This document shows positions 63,802-64,000 of a stretch of 64,000 bases of DNA, piece by piece. A program made the position numbers and the translations under genes. The first letter of the stretch is position 1. Every line of letters starts with the position of its first letter. Location: NCBI RefSeq assembly GCF_002934235.1, contig NZ_PTIS01000002.1, forward strand, positions 124,001-188,000. Reading direction: 5' to 3'. The notes below the pieces were generated by a model that was not told where the DNA came from, did not search any database, and saw only the letters and a program-made list of their open reading frames with translations. Source of the stretch: Clostridium algidicarnis DSM 15099 (lineage in GTDB: Bacteria > Bacillota > Clostridia > Clostridiales > Clostridiaceae).

Positions 63802-64000
63802 TCACCTTTCTTTCATTAGTTGATAAAAAAATTCTCCTTTTGAATCCATTAATGCAATAAAGACTTCCTTTTCAGAATTAATATTATTTTTAGTTAGAAT
63901 ATCCTTTATCCACTTTTCATCTTTTTTATAATAATCAAGACCATCTTCTTTTATTTCGCCATTACAAATTAAGAGTACTGGTAGACTTATCTGTTCCTCC
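63802..64000 (-). CDS. DUF421 (YetF-like) membrane protein, C-terminal part (cut by window end)
   Basis: The minus-strand frame runs from the window edge to TGA (complement of 63802-63804), about 65 residues. LPVLLICNGEIKEDGL and the following KDEKWIKDILTKN match the cytoplasmic C-terminal domain of DUF421/YetF proteins, whose N-terminal membrane helices lie outside the window. The function is unknown; a link with sporulation or spore germination has been suggested for some. Its stop precedes the DUF4363 start by 8 nt, so the two form an operon. Confidence 0.82.
   Translation of the reverse strand, partial: EEQISLPVLLICNGEIKEDGLDYYKKDEKWIKDILTKNNINSEKEVFIALMDSKGEFFYQLMKER

Overview
The window is A+T-rich DNA of a low-GC Gram-positive anaerobe, most likely a Clostridium or close relative. 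Supporting signs are strong AGGAGG-type ribosome binding sites, two T-box leaders, a TPP riboswitch, a superoxide reductase (desulfoferrodoxin), a 2-hydroxyacyl-CoA dehydratase-family protein, ECF vitamin transporter S components, and a HesB-like gene that reads through an in-frame UGA, which implies selenocysteine use. I see no phage, transposase, CRISPR array, rRNA or tRNA. Most of it looks like ordinary chromosome, with short operons separated by clear intrinsic terminators.

Layout. 1-5.1 kb: end of an iron-type alcohol dehydrogenase, TPP riboswitch plus thiW, an old-yellow-enzyme reductase, an FAD/[2Fe-2S] oxidoreductase and a membrane-anchored glucosaminidase. 5.2-9.4 kb: co-directional DUF3006, signal peptidase I, a PepV dipeptidase and FtsH. 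9.5-16.2 kb: a HelD-type helicase, the dipeptidase PepD behind a structured leader, then an OPT oligopeptide transporter coupled to a PqqD-like protein. 16.3-22.4 kb: a two-P-loop ATPase, an LTA-synthase-like enzyme, a CDF metal exporter and an M18 aminopeptidase. 22.5-31.3 kb: one giant gene of about 2,937 residues for a cyclic beta-1,2-glucan synthase-like enzyme. 31.4-38 kb: desulfoferrodoxin, RF3, a 2-hydroxyacyl-CoA dehydratase-like protein, trpS with its T-box, an ECF S component and a 51-residue zinc-ribbon protein. 38.2-44.9 kb: YajQ with a diguanylate cyclase, a small P-loop protein, a FliK-like/FlhX pair, a phosphoesterase and a GNAT acetyltransferase. 45-53.7 kb: an ArsR regulator with a four-domain sulfane-sulfur enzyme, a soluble chemotaxis transducer, a small alarmone synthetase, a three-gene repeat-protein/MoxR/metallopeptidase-VWA cluster and the HesB-like selenoprotein. 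54-64 kb: leuS with T-box, S41 protease, MATE exporter, CYTH protein, a two-TM protein, a nucleoid-associated protein, fructose-bisphosphate aldolase with an operator-like palindrome, and DUF4363/DUF421 genes.

Peptide use is a recurring theme: OPT transporter, PepV, PepD, M18 peptidase, S41 protease and FtsH. Sulfur and selenium chemistry, c-di-GMP and alarmone signalling, and metal and oxygen defence are also represented.

The most notable items are: (1) a HesB/IscA-like selenoprotein gene on the minus strand at 53368-53697, interrupted by a UGA followed by a SECIS-like hairpin; (2) a 149-nt, highly structured RNA-like element present twice (17505-17653 and 44117-44265), identical at 140 of 149 positions with no indels, each just upstream of an unrelated gene and able to pair with that gene's Shine-Dalgarno region; and (3) a compact cluster of a 22-residue-repeat protein, a MoxR-type ATPase and a HExxH/VWA protein. 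All identifications come from reading motifs in the sequence; no database searches were run.
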